Assembly: GCF_016545825.1 (NCBI RefSeq)
Contig: NC_052613.1
Coordinates: forward strand, 35,600,844-35,664,843
DNA from: Eucalyptus grandis
Lineage: Eukaryota; Streptophyta; Magnoliopsida; Myrtales; Myrtaceae
Length of the DNA: 64,000 nt
Direction of reading: 5' to 3'
This document shows, one piece after another, positions 32,691 to 46,051 of the stretch; position 1 is the first letter of the stretch; every line of letters begins with the position of its first letter. The notes below the pieces were generated by a model. The model saw nothing but the letters and a program-made list of their open reading frames with translations, did no database searches and was not told where the DNA came from. Both the position numbers and the translations under genes were made by a program.

Positions 32691-34043
32691 GACTAAAATT
32701 TGTACTGAGGCGTTTGAAGTTTTGATACTTGAATTTCATTGATTTGGGTACCAAGACTTGTAAAATCCAAGCATTTGAATCATTTAATGACTTCCTCATG
32801 TTTTAATTGGATGAAAAATCCAATGTCGTTTTTTTTCTTTAAATTCTTTTTTCCAATCCTCCGCAGCCGTTAACGTTGGGACAGAGTTTCCTCGAACAAA
32901 AAACGGTATAGTTTCTTGGCGCCACGTCAGACAAAATAATTTGAAAAATGAAAAATGAAAAATAGAAGCAATGAAAAGAACAAAATTAAAAAGTCAAAGG
33001 GGATTGCGGTGGGGGTAGGGGAAGGGGTGGCACTATTGCTTCCCTTCACAAGTGAGGACCGATGAGGATTGCCTAGGTCTTTCCAATGGTGGCTGGCCTT
33101 GCCATGTCACCATCCATGCCAGTTGATGAGGGCTTGCTCGCCCTCACCGGATCTGGTCAAGGCTAGGGTGGTGCCACAACTGCCACCATAGAGCGGGGGT
33201 GGGTCGACCCTCAAGACCCCGTCCTCAATGACTTTTGAAGGCTCAATGCTCCAATCGTTCATTATTACTTTGTTGCCTCAACTTGCGCCATTGGATCTAG
33301 CGTGACCTCTGTAGAAATTGCTCGTGAGGACCGGCCCACCATCGATTGACATTGACAACCATGACGCCACCACCGTGCAAGCGAGGGCAAGCAGATGAGA
33401 TTTGCAAATCTTATATAAATCGAGATTTATCAACATTTGTTCTAGGCAAACAATTCTTCTACAATAATTGAGATGGTGACATAATTGGTTTGTAAGATTT
33501 AACTTAATATACAATGTCATCTTTGAAATTTTAATTTGTCTAATGCGATCCCTAAACTTTTTGCAAATGTTTAATATAGTCCATAAATTATATGAAAATA
33601 TTTGATTTTTTTGGTAACTTGAATTAACGGATAGACAACATTGAACATATTTATACAGTTCATGGACTAAATCGAATATGTATAAAAGTTTAAGAATCAC
33701 ATTGAACAAATTAAAAATTTAGAAATGACATTGCACATTAGACTAAAATTCAGAAACCACGTTAAACAAATTAAAAGTTTAGGATGATATTGCACATTGA
33801 GCCAAAATATAGAGATCATTTGTGTCATTTTTCATGAAAAATTTAACTATCATAAACTAAGGAAAAGAGGTCCTTGTCCTCATCGTGTGGAACATGACCT
33901 ACTACTTATCTTTAGGAATAATTTGAAATATAGTTCTACTATAAATGATATTAAGTTCCTTTAAGGGTTGTGAGTGGTTAATTATATAACTTGTGTGCAT
34001 AAAACTTTTGATTCTACCTGCTCCTGTGAGTCATCAATTTCCA

Positions 34044-34087
<44 letters not shown>

Positions 34088-34179
34088 CGTCAAAATAGGG
34101 AGAATCTTTCAATTTTTACTTTCACTTATCTGTCCAAAGCCAAGAAGTTGAGCTTCATGAGGGAATGAATTGTTATGAT

Positions 34180-35255
34180 TAATACAATGAAAAATTTTAA
34201 ACTAGTATATATGTGATAAATTTACTTCAAATTAATTTTTTATCACCAAAAACCTCAAAGTAGTACAAATTTACCCAAAACTATTTTTTTTTTTTTACCA
34301 TAAAAACCCCAAACTAATATATTTATAACTAGGAGTATGCAAAAAAAAAAAAAAAATAGGGAATCGCCCAGAACCGGATTGGACCTACCCGAAATATGGT
34401 TCTTGGTTCCAATGTATTAGAATCGGTGGGTGTTAGTCCGATTTTTGGTTCTAGGTGTAGAGCCGCCCATCCACATCGACTAGTAATAAATTTATATTTA
34501 ATTTTTAAGAAAAGTTTCCTACCAAAAAATAATTTAAGAAAATGAAAATACTAAAACCCTTAATTTGGAGCTCAACACCCATTAACTAAGTGTTTGTCTC
34601 GTCCCATTCTTACCTCGTCTAAGCCGTCTCACTTTCTTTCACTCACAGCCTCTACTTTCAAACTCAACACCCATCAACTCATAGCCTCAACTCTCAACTT
34701 TTAATATGAGTTTAATCTTTTTACTAATATTACAACTAAGAATATAGAAGTTCTTTGTTTTTTGCTTTACTTTAGCTTGCTGGAAAATGTCACACGAAGT
34801 GGGTGAAGTTTGGAGGGATTGGTTCCATGGACCCACCCAGGATCCAGACCGGGATGGTGGTCCGGTTCTCGGGAGGATCCATGGAATCAACAAGTGATTT
34901 CCAATTCCAATTTTTAAGAATCGGTCCTTAATAGGCGATTCCTAGTTCTAGGGTGGGAACCACCCACTCAAACCATACTTACCCTTATTTGTGACAAGTA
35001 TACAATCTGTTAGTTTTCGTTAAGTTGGATTAATACTACAAAAAATCACAAATTAATATATTTATGACAAATGGATGGTAAAATTTCAAATTGGTATATT
35101 TGTCAATTGTCATGTGTTATTGAACTTAACAATTTGACAATAAAATTTAACGGAAATTAACGAAAGATAAATTTATCACAAATATACTAACTTGGGATTT
35201 ATTTTAGGTAAATTTATCTTATATGTACTGATTTAGGATTTTGTGGTATCAACCT
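34180..35255. mobile_element. Inverted-repeat element with a nested insertion
   Basis: The left end reads AAATTTTAAACTAGTA...GATAAATTTAC and the right end is its inverted partner, GTAAATTTATCTTATATGTA...GGATTTT. The ~35-bp ends match well and unit A lacks the block. Inside, ~34330-34980 looks like a second insertion with ends TAGGAGTATGC and GTATGG/TAAGGG and an internal GGTTC(C/T)/GGAACC-rich foldback. Class and target duplication are not certain. Confidence 0.6.
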
Positions 35256-35860
35256 TAAATGTCAAGAAGTCCCTTACCAAAAATAAAATAAAATACCTTA
35301 CCAAAAAAACCTTATATGTCAAGAAGTCATGTTGGGCTCTAAGGATGCCTTGGAGGTGCTGACACATTGCCCTGTCTACTAATGGCACCTGTAATTGTTT
35401 ATTTTATTTTTTTTTTCACTTTCTTTCACATTTCAAAAGTCAACCTCATATCACAGAAAAATATAAGAAAAAAAAAAAAAAACATGATTCGAAGAAAATT
35501 AATAATCAACTGGTGCGTATAGTTTTTCGCCTTTTATCTACTTTCTTTCCCACTTGATAAGTTAATATATTCAGAATAAAAATCATAACCTGGATTGAAA
35601 AAAATTTATAACTAAACAAGTTGAACGTATGATAGATTTTGTTTTATATTTTTGTCTTCATAAATTATAGTTCGCATGAGAAAAGGTCAATATTAAGAGA
35701 TTTTTTTCGGTAACTTCTCATCAAGAGATAGATCTAGAAGGAACGAAGAAACAATTATGCTCTACTCAGAAATCGATTCAACTTATAGTGTACGAATATG
35801 TACCAAAGAAATCACAGGAAATAAACATGGTTCAATATAGAAAAATAAAGCAAAGATAAT

Positions 35861-36100
35861 GGTGTGTTCTTTTCGTAGAAAATGAGTGATTTGAAAAATA
35901 ATTTTTGAAAAACGATTGCTTATATCATTTTAAAAGATTGGTTAATACAAAGTGTTTTCATCATAAAGAACAATCCATGCCCAACTATTTTCATGGGTGA
36001 TGAAAAAGTTTTCCATTCATTTATTTTTGTAAGCAATAAAAGTTATTACTTTTCAAAAATACCTTCCAAATCACTAATTTTCCACAAAATAAATCCACCT
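35861..36100. mobile_element. MITE copy 1 (~240 bp)
   Basis: The left half (TTTCGTAGAAAATGAGTGATT) is the inverse of the right half (AAATCACTAATTTTCCACAAA). Unit A has the uninterrupted sequence GAAGATAAATTGGTCGG at ~30437, so this is an insertion after the duplication. A related copy lies at 40066-40296. Confidence 0.7.
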
Positions 36101-36254
36101 AAAATGATTTGGTTTTTTCCACTGTAACAAAAGAGATTTGTTCAACATGGAAACAAACTCAAATGTTTGTCACAGGATTTGATTGGTGTTCCTAAAATAA
36201 ATCAATAACGACTAGTGATCACTCTTGGAATAGAACGAGAATTCAAAAATAATT

Positions 36255-36768
36255 ATAGGCTAATACCACCAAAATTCTAAATTGGCATATTTGTGTGACA
36301 CATACTCTATATTAATTTTTGTGTCACAAAAAGCTTCTAAAATGATACATCATTGCCACATTTACTTCAAACTAATTTTGATATCATAAAAATTCCAAAC
36401 TAGTTTATCCAAGCTACATTTACCCCAAACTGATATCTTTGCTGTCTAAGTTGCATTTACTCCAAACTAATTTTTGTATCATAAAAATTCTAAACCAAAA
36501 CACCCACATTACATTTATCACAAACTAATATACTTGTGTCCCATTTACCTGAAATTATGGTAAATCTAGGATTTTTGGGGATAAATGTGAGATGAGTGTG
36601 CCGGTTTGATGGGCGTATCAATTTAGGATTTTTTATGACATGAAAATTATGTTGGGTAATTGTAGTATTGTTGCACCAGTTATGGATAAATATTACACGT
36701 GAGTATCATTTCGGAAGTTTTTGTGATATGGAAATTATTTGAGATTGTTGGTGATATTAAGTCAATGC
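36255..36768. mobile_element. Inverted-repeat element (~510 bp) in unit B
   Basis: The ends are CTAATACCACCAAAATTCT on the left and the inverse of CTTAATATCACCAACAATCT on the right. The interior repeats the theme (A/T)CATAAAAATTC(C/T)AAAC. Unit A is continuous at this place (near 30690-30705), so this is an insertion. It is probably related to the element at 34180. Confidence 0.55.
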
Positions 36769-37663
36769 TTAATAAAGCGAAGGAAGTGATAAAGTGAGGG
36801 TGAAAGATGATGCATTTTAGGAAGATCTTCGGCAAGTGCAAGTTACATAGCTGTTTTAGGAAAAGGATACTTTCGAAAAGCAAGACACTATTATGGCACC
36901 TATAGCCCTAGATGATACCCCATCGAGCATCTAACACTTCTTTTTTTATTCTCCATATCCATATTCCTCGTCAATCTTCTTCAATAAAGGCTCATTTGAG
37001 TGGATACAATATAATGAAAGTATCCTTAGCATCATAAATCATTTCTATCTATCTAAAGAAGAAACAGTGTAACAATGGAATTCATAAAATTTCAACCTTA
37101 AAAGTTGTGGTTAACGGAAGCACTAATTTGAGCTATAAAAGCAAAAAAAAAAAGAGCATAAAAATGATATTGAACAAATTAAAAGAATACAGTCATGGGT
37201 GGCGATTCCATTATTCATAAATTTTTTGCACAAGCATTATTAAGAGAGTTTTCTAGAGGGTTTTTTTATATAGTCGGGGCATATTACTTTCTGTTCTTCT
37301 CCCACTGTAGTAAAAGCAATAATGATCCTTATAAGAAAGTGTCTACAAGCCCCAAAATCTATTCCCCTCTCCTCCTGCACTATCTTTTCTGACGGGACAT
37401 AACTCTCAAAGATTAGCATTATGTAAAAAGTTAATTCGCATAATGGACGCCTTGACACTAACGCAAGAATCGATTCTTTCATCTAATGGGCATGGAAAGC
37501 AAGAAGTTGCCCATCTTCACCTTGATTTATGTGGCCACGTGTTCCAATCACAAAGAGACCTAAGAAAATATCGTTCAGGTCTACATCGGGGTTATCCTGC
37601 CAGAGGGTAGCCTTGGACAAGAGGCGAGTGTTAAAGAAGTAGATTGCCTCGTTGAAGATTTCC

Positions 37664-37673
37664 TATATATAAA
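37664..37673 (+). promoter_or_regulatory. Possible TATA box with a downstream splice-donor-like site
   Basis: TATATATAAA is followed ~90 bases later by CATAAGGTAAGAA (potential donor at 37763). This may be an untranslated first exon of the NLR at 40879 or of a non-coding transcript; no coding frame supports either. Confidence 0.25.
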
Positions 37674-37769
37674 GCACAAGTGGTTCATCCTTCAGGGCAA
37701 GAGAAAAACTAAAAGCTTGTTTAAGTGCAAGGGCTTGTGCTTGAGGAGGAGAAACGCATAAGGTAAGAA

Positions 37770-40060
37770 CCCACACCACTCACGAGTAATCATAGAGAGG
37801 CTCGTTCTTTTCCTGAGATAATTTGCTTTTGACAACTCCAGGCTGAGGCGTGAAGGTAATCCTCCAATTGTATTGCCTTTCGAGATTTGGACACAACTTG
37901 GATCTGCTCAAAGGTAGTTTTCCTTTTTCAAACTCAAAGTGCATGACAGCAATTTCATCTCTGCGTTGCTCCTCTAATCCACTACAATTGACAGGAAAAA
38001 AAAAAAACAACGTTTGATTTTCACTCATTTCAGAACACCTATCATCCTTTGAAGCATGCAAATATTACATGGGATATTCATAGGTGACTTTTTTCGACAT
38101 TACCATCACATATATTTCTTATTTTTCATTAAAAAAACTTGTAAATGATTTTCTTAGTACCATTTAAAATCTTGTTTAAAATGATTTAGACACAACGAAG
38201 AACGGACTTTCATCATTAAGTGTCCATAACGCTGAGATAAAGCCTGCTAGCAACTGACCTTCTCTCATGTGCAAACTTGAATGAAGCCGTACAAAGAATG
38301 TTTGTAGAAACGGCGGAACAAGATGAAAATAAAAGATTGCAAGAAAAGTGTAAAGTAAATTGCGAGAAAAATAGATTGATGTTATGAAAAATGGAGATAA
38401 AACATAGGTTATAAATTTGCTTGATTGTGGAAAGAGAGAGCTTTAGAATCCTAAAACACTGGTATTTATAGAGCTAACACTAATCATTTAAGAAAAAAGA
38501 AACACATCATGAGCTTTTCCTAGTAACTTGCCCCAGCTTCTCTGTACATGTGCCCATTTTGTTGTTTCTAGGTTCGCCAATTCTTTTTCCCACTTCTATA
38601 ATAATCACCCTTTAAAACATTGGACGTTGGTACGAGAATGCTTTTGCCAACTACAAGCCATTCTCATTTGATAAATTCTTCACTTGGGCTGCCCGGCCAA
38701 GATAATAAGGGCATCTCTAAAGCCACAACTTCTTTATGCTTCTTGGCCAAATTCATCAACTTAATCAATTCTTTGAGGCTACAAAACAACGCACGATCAA
38801 AGTGAGGTCAATAATATCAATAATATTACTGAAAGAATAGAAATTAAGAAAAATTGATAAGATAGTAATAGAACTAAGAAGGTATCTAAGAAAAGGAAGC
38901 ACGATCAAGTAAAAAAGAAAAAGTCCTAAGTAAGGTCAAATAACAAAAGTTGGATACTCATTTTGTATTTGTAAATGGTTTACTAATGCGAAAAATGATG
39001 AATAGAAAATATTTAAAAAACCACCTTAGATTTCGATCAATCACTTACTTTTATAAGTTGAGGACACCATTTCCTACAATTATATCTTTGTTAAATATTT
39101 TCTACATGAACTAACACTTTGAATATACTCTTTAAAACCCTTTGAATATACTTAACGAGTCTCTAATGTTTGTTGGTTGACCTTTTCATTATTGAAGCCT
39201 TTTTCCTTCTTAGGTAATTTGTGTTTATTCTTTTCTAAGATATCTTATTTAATTTTATCAAAGTGGCTATATTTACCAAATTTTAACCAATTTTTATAGT
39301 TCAATATTATTACTATTATGTATTATTTGTATTTTGGTTAATTTAGTTTTCTTCCATGTTCTATACTTTAGTTTTACAGCAAGGGTAAAAAGAGAGATTT
39401 CCTTCAAAACATGGGATGAAAACAATATTTTTACCTTAAAAAATCATGTGCATTGCACATGCTAACAGAGATTATAACGGAGAGTTAATGATTGTAAGTT
39501 CGTGGGGTGTTATGTAACAATTGAAAGCTTGGGAGTAAAAACAAGTACTACCCTCAATGTTCAGGACGGTTTTATGTGCTATCCTCTTTTGCTACAAACT
39601 AGCGTATCTTGCTTACCAACTACTAAAAAGAAAGGTCCTTTTAGGGAATCGAAACCCTTTGGCACTCCTCTTTTTAAATGGAGAACTTGCTTATTTGTGA
39701 GCAAATTTACTTTGCTCCTGTGAACTAGGGCAAGGTGGTCCTAGAAATGCTTGTTTTTGCTTTTCTTATATTGGGAACTTATCACAATTCAGTCTAACTT
39801 GTCCGAATTGCAGATTCAACTTAGCTAGGTCAAGGGACCACCTTTCTTTTTTTATAATTTCTTTCTATTTTGAAGAAATGGTTTTTAATTGGCCGTAACG
39901 ATACCCAATTTTACTATTTTTTACTCAATTTTGTTGGCAGATTTTTTGACATAGACCTGATAACGATGTCATTTTTTTGACTGCAAGATAGTTAATACAG
40001 TTAATTCCTCCTTGGTTTAAATAATAATTTCCCATACTATAACATATATATGTGCTCTTG
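37770..40060. other. Gene-free interval before the second NLR
   Basis: No recognised product is found on either strand. A minus-strand TATA-like stretch (CTATAAATACC, plus-strand 38460-38472) is followed on that strand by a CT-rich leader but by no open frame. The 93-codon minus frame at 37780-38061 has no recognisable similarity. Confidence 0.4.
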
Positions 40061-40065
40061 AGGAT

Positions 40066-40296
40066 GCGCCTGTTTCAAGAAAAAGTAGCGATTTGGAAAA
40101 TATTTTCTAAAATTTGATTGTTTATATTGTTTAGAAAAATTAGTTAAACGAAAAATTTTTCATTATCAACGGTAATCTGTGCATCAATATTTTCGTTGGC
40201 GATATATAAAATTCTTTGACTAATTTTTATAAGTGACATAAACAATCATTTTTAAAAAAATAAATAAACTATTACTTTTTTGTAAAATAAATGCAC
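40066..40296. mobile_element. MITE copy 2 (~230 bp), upstream of the second NLR
   Basis: The left half (GAAAAAGTAGCGATTTGGAA ... GATTGTTTATATTG) is mirrored by the right half (ACATAAACAATC ... TTACTTTTTTGTAAAATAAA). It belongs to the same family as 35861-36100. It ends ~580 bases before the NLR start codon. Confidence 0.65.
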
Positions 40297-40878
40297 TCGA
40301 GTCAAACAAGACTTTCCCCAAGCATCAGACCGAGCCTCTAGTAACGTGTCAATTCACTCGACTTCAAAAATGTTAATCATGATCATCCGGTTCTTCTAGG
40401 GCTAAAATAATCGATCGACATAATTCCTCCATTTTGGCCTATGAAAGCATTTAGACTTAAAAGATCCGTAAGGTAAACTAATAATTAAACCATTTTCACT
40501 CACGCAAAAGTTTCGACCAAATTACTCGAACACATGATTTTCAAATGGGACAAGAATTACGTGCTTGGTCGGCTTACCCCACCAAAAAGAATTTCCCAAT
40601 AACTCATCAGCTTTTCGAAGTCACGGGCCGCATAAAAACTTTTTCCATAAATTACCCAATTAACTTCGCGCTCGCTTTCACAAACTCGCTCATTGTGTCG
40701 GCATTCTCAATGGATTATCACTTTGCTCGTCTTTTCTTTTCATACATCGAGTGATTATCTCTGTTCTTCGTTCAGTTTCCTTCGCAACCATTTCCTTAAG
40801 CAAATACAAAGAGGAGAGAACAACAAGAGGAACAAAAGAGTGGGCAAAAGCGAATTTCTAGAATTTACAGAAGAAATT

Positions 40879-43674
40879 ATGGCTGAGGCATGTGCTACCT
40901 CCGGTGCAAATAATCTTGCATCAAAACTTGGTGAGTACCTGATTGCTCACATTGGACGTCAATTTGAGTATGTGCTGTGTTACAAGAGCTATGTCAAAGA
41001 ACTCAAAAATGGAGTCGAGAAGCTGGAGACTATGAGAGGAAGGGTGCAACGATTGGTTGACGAAGCTAAGTATGATGGAAAACCTATACACGCAGATATT
41101 AAGAATTGGCTGGGAAGTGTGGAGAATAAGGCTAAGGAAGCAGAAAACCTGTTAAAACAAGGTGAAACTGCAAATATTTCTTGCTTCCGTGGGTGGCTTC
41201 CCAACCCTGTGGTGCGCCATCCAATTGGCAGAAAGTTGAAGAAGATGACTCGACTCATTCAGGAACTCCATAATGAAAGCTCAAAAAACATCTTCCAGAA
41301 GGTGTACCATGAGAATACTCCAATAGGAATTGTCACTGCTATCACTTCCGGTGCAAGATCGGTTGACAACAAAGAAGACATCCTGGAGTCTCGGGCTTTG
41401 ATCATAGATGATGTAATGAAGGCTATAGTTGATGACAAGGTTTGTGTGATTGGGGTGCATGGACCAGGTGGGGTTGGCAAGTCCAAGCTTTTGGATGACA
41501 TCGAAAGGCGAATTAAGGAAGAAAGAAAATTTGATGTGGTTGCCAAGGCAAATGTATCACGAAATCCAGATATAAAAAGAATTCAAGGAGAAATTGCATA
41601 TGCTTTGGGTTTGAAGCTAATGAATGAGGAAACTGCTCGTGGGAGAGCAGATATGTTATATAAGAGGATAGAAAGTGATTCTAACAAAAACATTCTCATA
41701 ATTTTAGATAATTTGTGGAAGAAGTTAGACTTGAACGAAGTTGGAATCCCTTGTGGGTACGATAATAAAGTAAGAGGCTGCAAGCTATTACTAACGTCTA
41801 GATACCGAGATGTTTTATGCATTGACATGGGCTCTGATCAAGAATTCCAACTCAATATATTAAAAGATCGAGAAGCACGAAGACTTTTTGAAAGTATAGT
41901 GGGAGACAAAGTTAGGGATCCTGAGTTTAAACACTCGGTAGATGGAGTGGTCAAGAATTGTGATGGCTTGCCACTTTTGATTGTTTCATTGGCAAAAAGG
42001 TTGAAGCACGGAGATTTGCCTGCATGGAGGAATGCCTTAGCCAAGATAGAAGGGTCGGACATAAAATCAATAGTGGAATTAAATTACAATGACTTAAAAG
42101 ATGACAAGATTAGATTATTGTTCCTAGTTTGTGCTCTAATTTGTGGAATAATTGACATTAGTGATGCTCTTGTCTACTGCATGGGTTTGGGTTTATATAA
42201 AGAATTCGGCAACACCATTGAAAATGCTAGAGATAGGTTGATGCTGGATCTACATAACCTACAAGACTCTTCTTTGTTACTAGACAGTGATGACATGGAA
42301 ATATTCAGAATGCATGACATATATGTTGACGTGGCCATCTCTATTGCCTCCACGACAGAATGGAGAACTTTTGTTTGGAGGAAGGATTATGGGTTTAAAG
42401 AATGGTCAAATAATGAGCTTAGAAAATGCACCATGATATCCTTCTTTAGTGTTGGCATTGATGAGCTTCCTGAAAAATTGGATTGCCCAAACTTGAGGGT
42501 GCTTGTACTTCAACACAACCGGTCTCTCAAAATTCCCGAGTCATTTTTTGAATCTACAAAGAAGCTCCAAGTCTTGGACTTCACTGGCTTATCTTTCACC
42601 TGTCTACCTGCGTCGATTGGGTTCCTTGAAAACCTCAAGTCATTATGTCTTTATTGGTGCCATCTAGAGGATGTGACAGTTCTTAAAAAGCTAAAAGGAT
42701 TGCAGTTCCTAATTTTAAAGGGATCTACAATCACTTGGCTACCCAAAGAAATAGGTGAACTAACAGAACTGAGATATTTGGACTTGACAATGTGCACTAG
42801 GCTCAACGTTATCGAACCTGGCGTGCTCGGAAGCTTGGTTTATTTAGAAGAACTGTACATGGAAGACAGTTTTGATCATTGGGAGGCCGAGGATGAATCT
42901 CCACGAAGTAATGCCAGCCTAGTTGAGTTGATGAACATGAAAAAATTGACCACTTTGTACATCGCCATTCCTCACTTTGCCATTCTCTCGAGAGACCTCC
43001 CATTTGGGAAATTGAACAAGCATAAAATCCAAATTGGAGACGTTTGGGATTGGTCAGATGAATACAAAGTATCCAGAACTTTAAAGCTCAAGCTGAATTC
43101 TAGCAATCTTCTTCATGAAGAGTGGTTGCGGAGTTGTTTGCAGATAACAGAGGATCTCCACTTGGATGGATTGCAATATGGCAGCGATAGCATTCACAAT
43201 TTGTGCATTGAAGGTTTTCAAGAATTGAAGCATCTTCACGTACGAAATAGCCCCTCGATTGCATATGTTGTTCACTCCATACCGAATGTCCAGTGCATTA
43301 CATTTACGAGGTTGGAATCACTTTTTCTCGAGAATTTGGGACACTTGGAGAAGATTTGTCGTGGCTATCTTGCCCCAGAATCCTTCAGCAACTTAAAGAC
43401 TGTGAAAGTGGATAACTGCGGTGAAATCAAACATTTGTTTCCTTCAACCTTGACGAGAGTATTCTTGCAGCTCAAAGAGATTGAGATAAAGACATGCCAC
43501 TTGATGCAGCACATTATTGTAGATTCTGAGGCAGATGAAGTCGAAGATGAAATAGATGATGATCCCAAAGTGAAGTCATGCGATTTGCAGGTACTGACAT
43601 TACAAAATTTACCAAGGATGACAAGCTTCTGGAAAACCATGGACCATTCAATTGTTTTCTTCAATGGGCAACAG
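40879..43674 (+). CDS. CC-NBS-LRR resistance protein, At4g27190/RPS2-like, exon 1
   Basis: First exon of a multi-exon NLR. ATG 40879 (protein start MAEACATSGANN) fits the family; the frame is open upstream only from a TTG at 40693. The coiled coil covers ~1-150 (IGRQFEYVLCYKSYV, a landmark of this clade). In NB-ARC, the P-loop is GPGGVGKS (195-202), with Pro and Ser where GMGGVGKT is usual. Kinase-2 is LIILDNLW (~273-280), RNBS-B is LLLTSRY (~304-310), GLPL is at ~363 and MHD at 478-480. The segment before MHD (CALICGIIDISDALVYCMGL) lacks the usual FPEDY block. LRRs begin at ~520 and the exon ends FFNGQQ with donor CAG|GTAAAT, phase 0 (932 codons). It likely acts at cytosolic membranes like RPS2 relatives. 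Confidence 0.9.
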
Positions 43675-46051
43675 GTAAATTCATGCTTTCTAAAATAGTC
43701 ATGGTTTTCTCCATCCGAACCATCCTAATTGATCTACAAACATGGACTTTAACTTCATTTGAATATATTAGCCATATAAATATACTTGGTTGGGTTAGCT
43801 CATTACTCAATTACAGGTACCAACGATAACGAAATGTAACGAAAGTCAAATTAATAACATCATCAAAGTTTCCGACTTTTATAGCCTTTTTTTCAGTTTT
43901 TTCCTTTACCTTTCAAAGGCATTAGTTGAAGTCCCACACATTTTTTTTTGGAAAAAAAAAATTGACTTGTTAGAACATTTACTTCGTAGATATAGTATCC
44001 AACAGTTTTGTGGAATTTTACGAAGTAATATGCATTTTTCAACCAAATGACACAAAATTTTAGTAATAGTTCGCTGTATAAGAAAGTCTCAACAAAATGA
44101 CACAAAATTTCAATGATATTTGTATCGTTTACTACTTTGTGTTGAAAAGTAATGATTTTATTCGAATGTGATTACATAAGTATTTGATTAAAAAACACAT
44201 CAAAGTATTGACTTAGAGTTATATCAATTTATTTTTTATATGTGAAACTAATTGATGAGTACTGATATGATACTTTTCCCATTTTGAAGTAAATGAAATT
44301 TACTTTATATATAGAGTAATAGCACGTAGAAAAATTGGATAGATAATTTTTTTTGAGCTTTTGTTTTCCAGAATAAATGAGAGAAATGATTATTTAATTT
44401 TTCAAAACGGAATTGCTATAAATGTGAATGAATAAAAACATTTATATAGTAGTTAACTACACCTCACTTTATTTGTGTTTTGTTCTCAACATAGTTAAAG
44501 AAGCACCATATGATGTATATATTTAAAAAAAATTCTAAAGTCTATCGTTTCTTAATAATAAAATTATACATGTATATGCATACGTTTATGGATACATTCA
44601 AAACTTGTTGAAAGTATATACTACCTATATAATTTGCATGACTATATAGAATTCTATTATATCCTCTTGATTAAAGGGAAAAAAAGTACTAGAAAAAACT
44701 TTCGATGGTGGATTTTAACATAAAGACTATGTCACAAATAACATCTAGATTAATGAATTATAAAAGTTAATTGTCCAGTGTCTGTCTCAAGTACATGAAT
44801 ATTAAAGTAATCGAGACGATTACGTTGCATCTTTTTTCAATTGTAAAATGGACCTTTATGGAAATGCGGTTCTACACAAAGTTCCGTCATATGAACTTTT
44901 TATACAAATCTCCATTGATGGAACTATTATGTGACTACGAAATGAAAAATCTAATATAATATTCGCTAGGCCAATTTGTTTGTTACACTCGGTACATTAA
45001 TGAGATAGTGCAATAGTCAAACTTTTTTTTTTCTAATTTATGTAAACTATGGACCTTTTGTGGTGATCAAAACTATCACAAATCTTCCTTCTAACCACTT
45101 TTCTAATATTACTAGTAAAATTTATGTGTCTTGCACATGCTTAAATTCTTTTTGTGTAACATATTGCTTGAAAGTATCAATTAGAAACACATCTAGCATT
45201 CATTTGTGCACTGTCACTTGGATTTAACAAGTTCTGTAACTATTCTGTTAGTATAAAAAAACAAAAACCAAAAATGGAAATCCTTTCTTAAAATAATTTA
45301 TATAATTATGTTGATCATGTCACCCAAACCGCAAAGTTATTTACTAAATTAAGTAATTCTTTTTCTTGGCTACTTGACTAAAATTTTCCATGTAAATTAA
45401 CCTTTTTTTACAAAGAAAGATCATCTTAGATCCTTATATAGATAAAATTAAATCCTTCGTTGAAATTGGCTTTGATGTCCATATGATGATGTTATGACTA
45501 GTTCATGGACCATATAGTTATGAATCCTTTTCTTTTCTTTTCTTTTCTTTTCTTCTCTTTTCTTTTTTTTTTTTACTTTGGCCAATGTGGCACGATTCCA
45601 CATCACATCCATACTAGAACTTCAGCCCGTGCTATGCAAGGGGACAACAAAATCTTTCAACGACTTTAGTATGTCTCATAATTTTATAATAAAAGAAAAA
45701 TTACTTCCAATCTTCTGATAAGAGAATTTGTTTTAAAATACTTTGGGAAAAAATGCCACACTGAAATTTCACCTGCAAATCAACTAGAAGAATAGTTTTA
45801 TCTATTTGTCAGTTTAGTTTATCATTATTTGATAGTTTTTATCATTATATTGTCTTTTAATATCACTAAACCGCTTTTTCTTCCATTAGCTTTGAATTTA
45901 TTTTATCAAATAATGTGGATTTTTTTTTCCCACGCAACTCGTGTTCATGATTTTTAGTTATAAGCACTGTCATGCCATTACGTGGGGTCATCCACGCCTC
46001 GCAGTTAAAAATGCATATGCCTTTATAACGTTGTTCTCCTGGCTTTGAAAG
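43675..46051 (+). other. Intron 1 of the second NLR
   Basis: GT at 43675 and AG at 46050-46051. It is 2.4 kb and AT-rich, with a CTTTT microsatellite at ~45530-45575. No inserted gene is recognised. Confidence 0.75.

Larger units (their letters stand above)
32700..37620. repeat. Tandem-duplication unit B
   Basis: This is homologous to unit A across its whole length, in the same orientation, and follows it directly. It is longer than unit A without the retrotransposons (about 4.9 against 3.7 kb) because of insertions near 33420-33960, 34180-35255, 35861-36100 and 36255-36768. The insertion near 33420-33960 is AT-rich and resembles a dispersed repeat with motifs such as ACAAATTAAAAGTTTAGG. No protein-coding gene is visible. 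Confidence 0.75.

Noticed and set aside
40693..40878. Upstream extension of the second NLR
   Set aside because: It begins at TTG and adds 62 residues without similarity to the family. ATG 40879 is the normal start.
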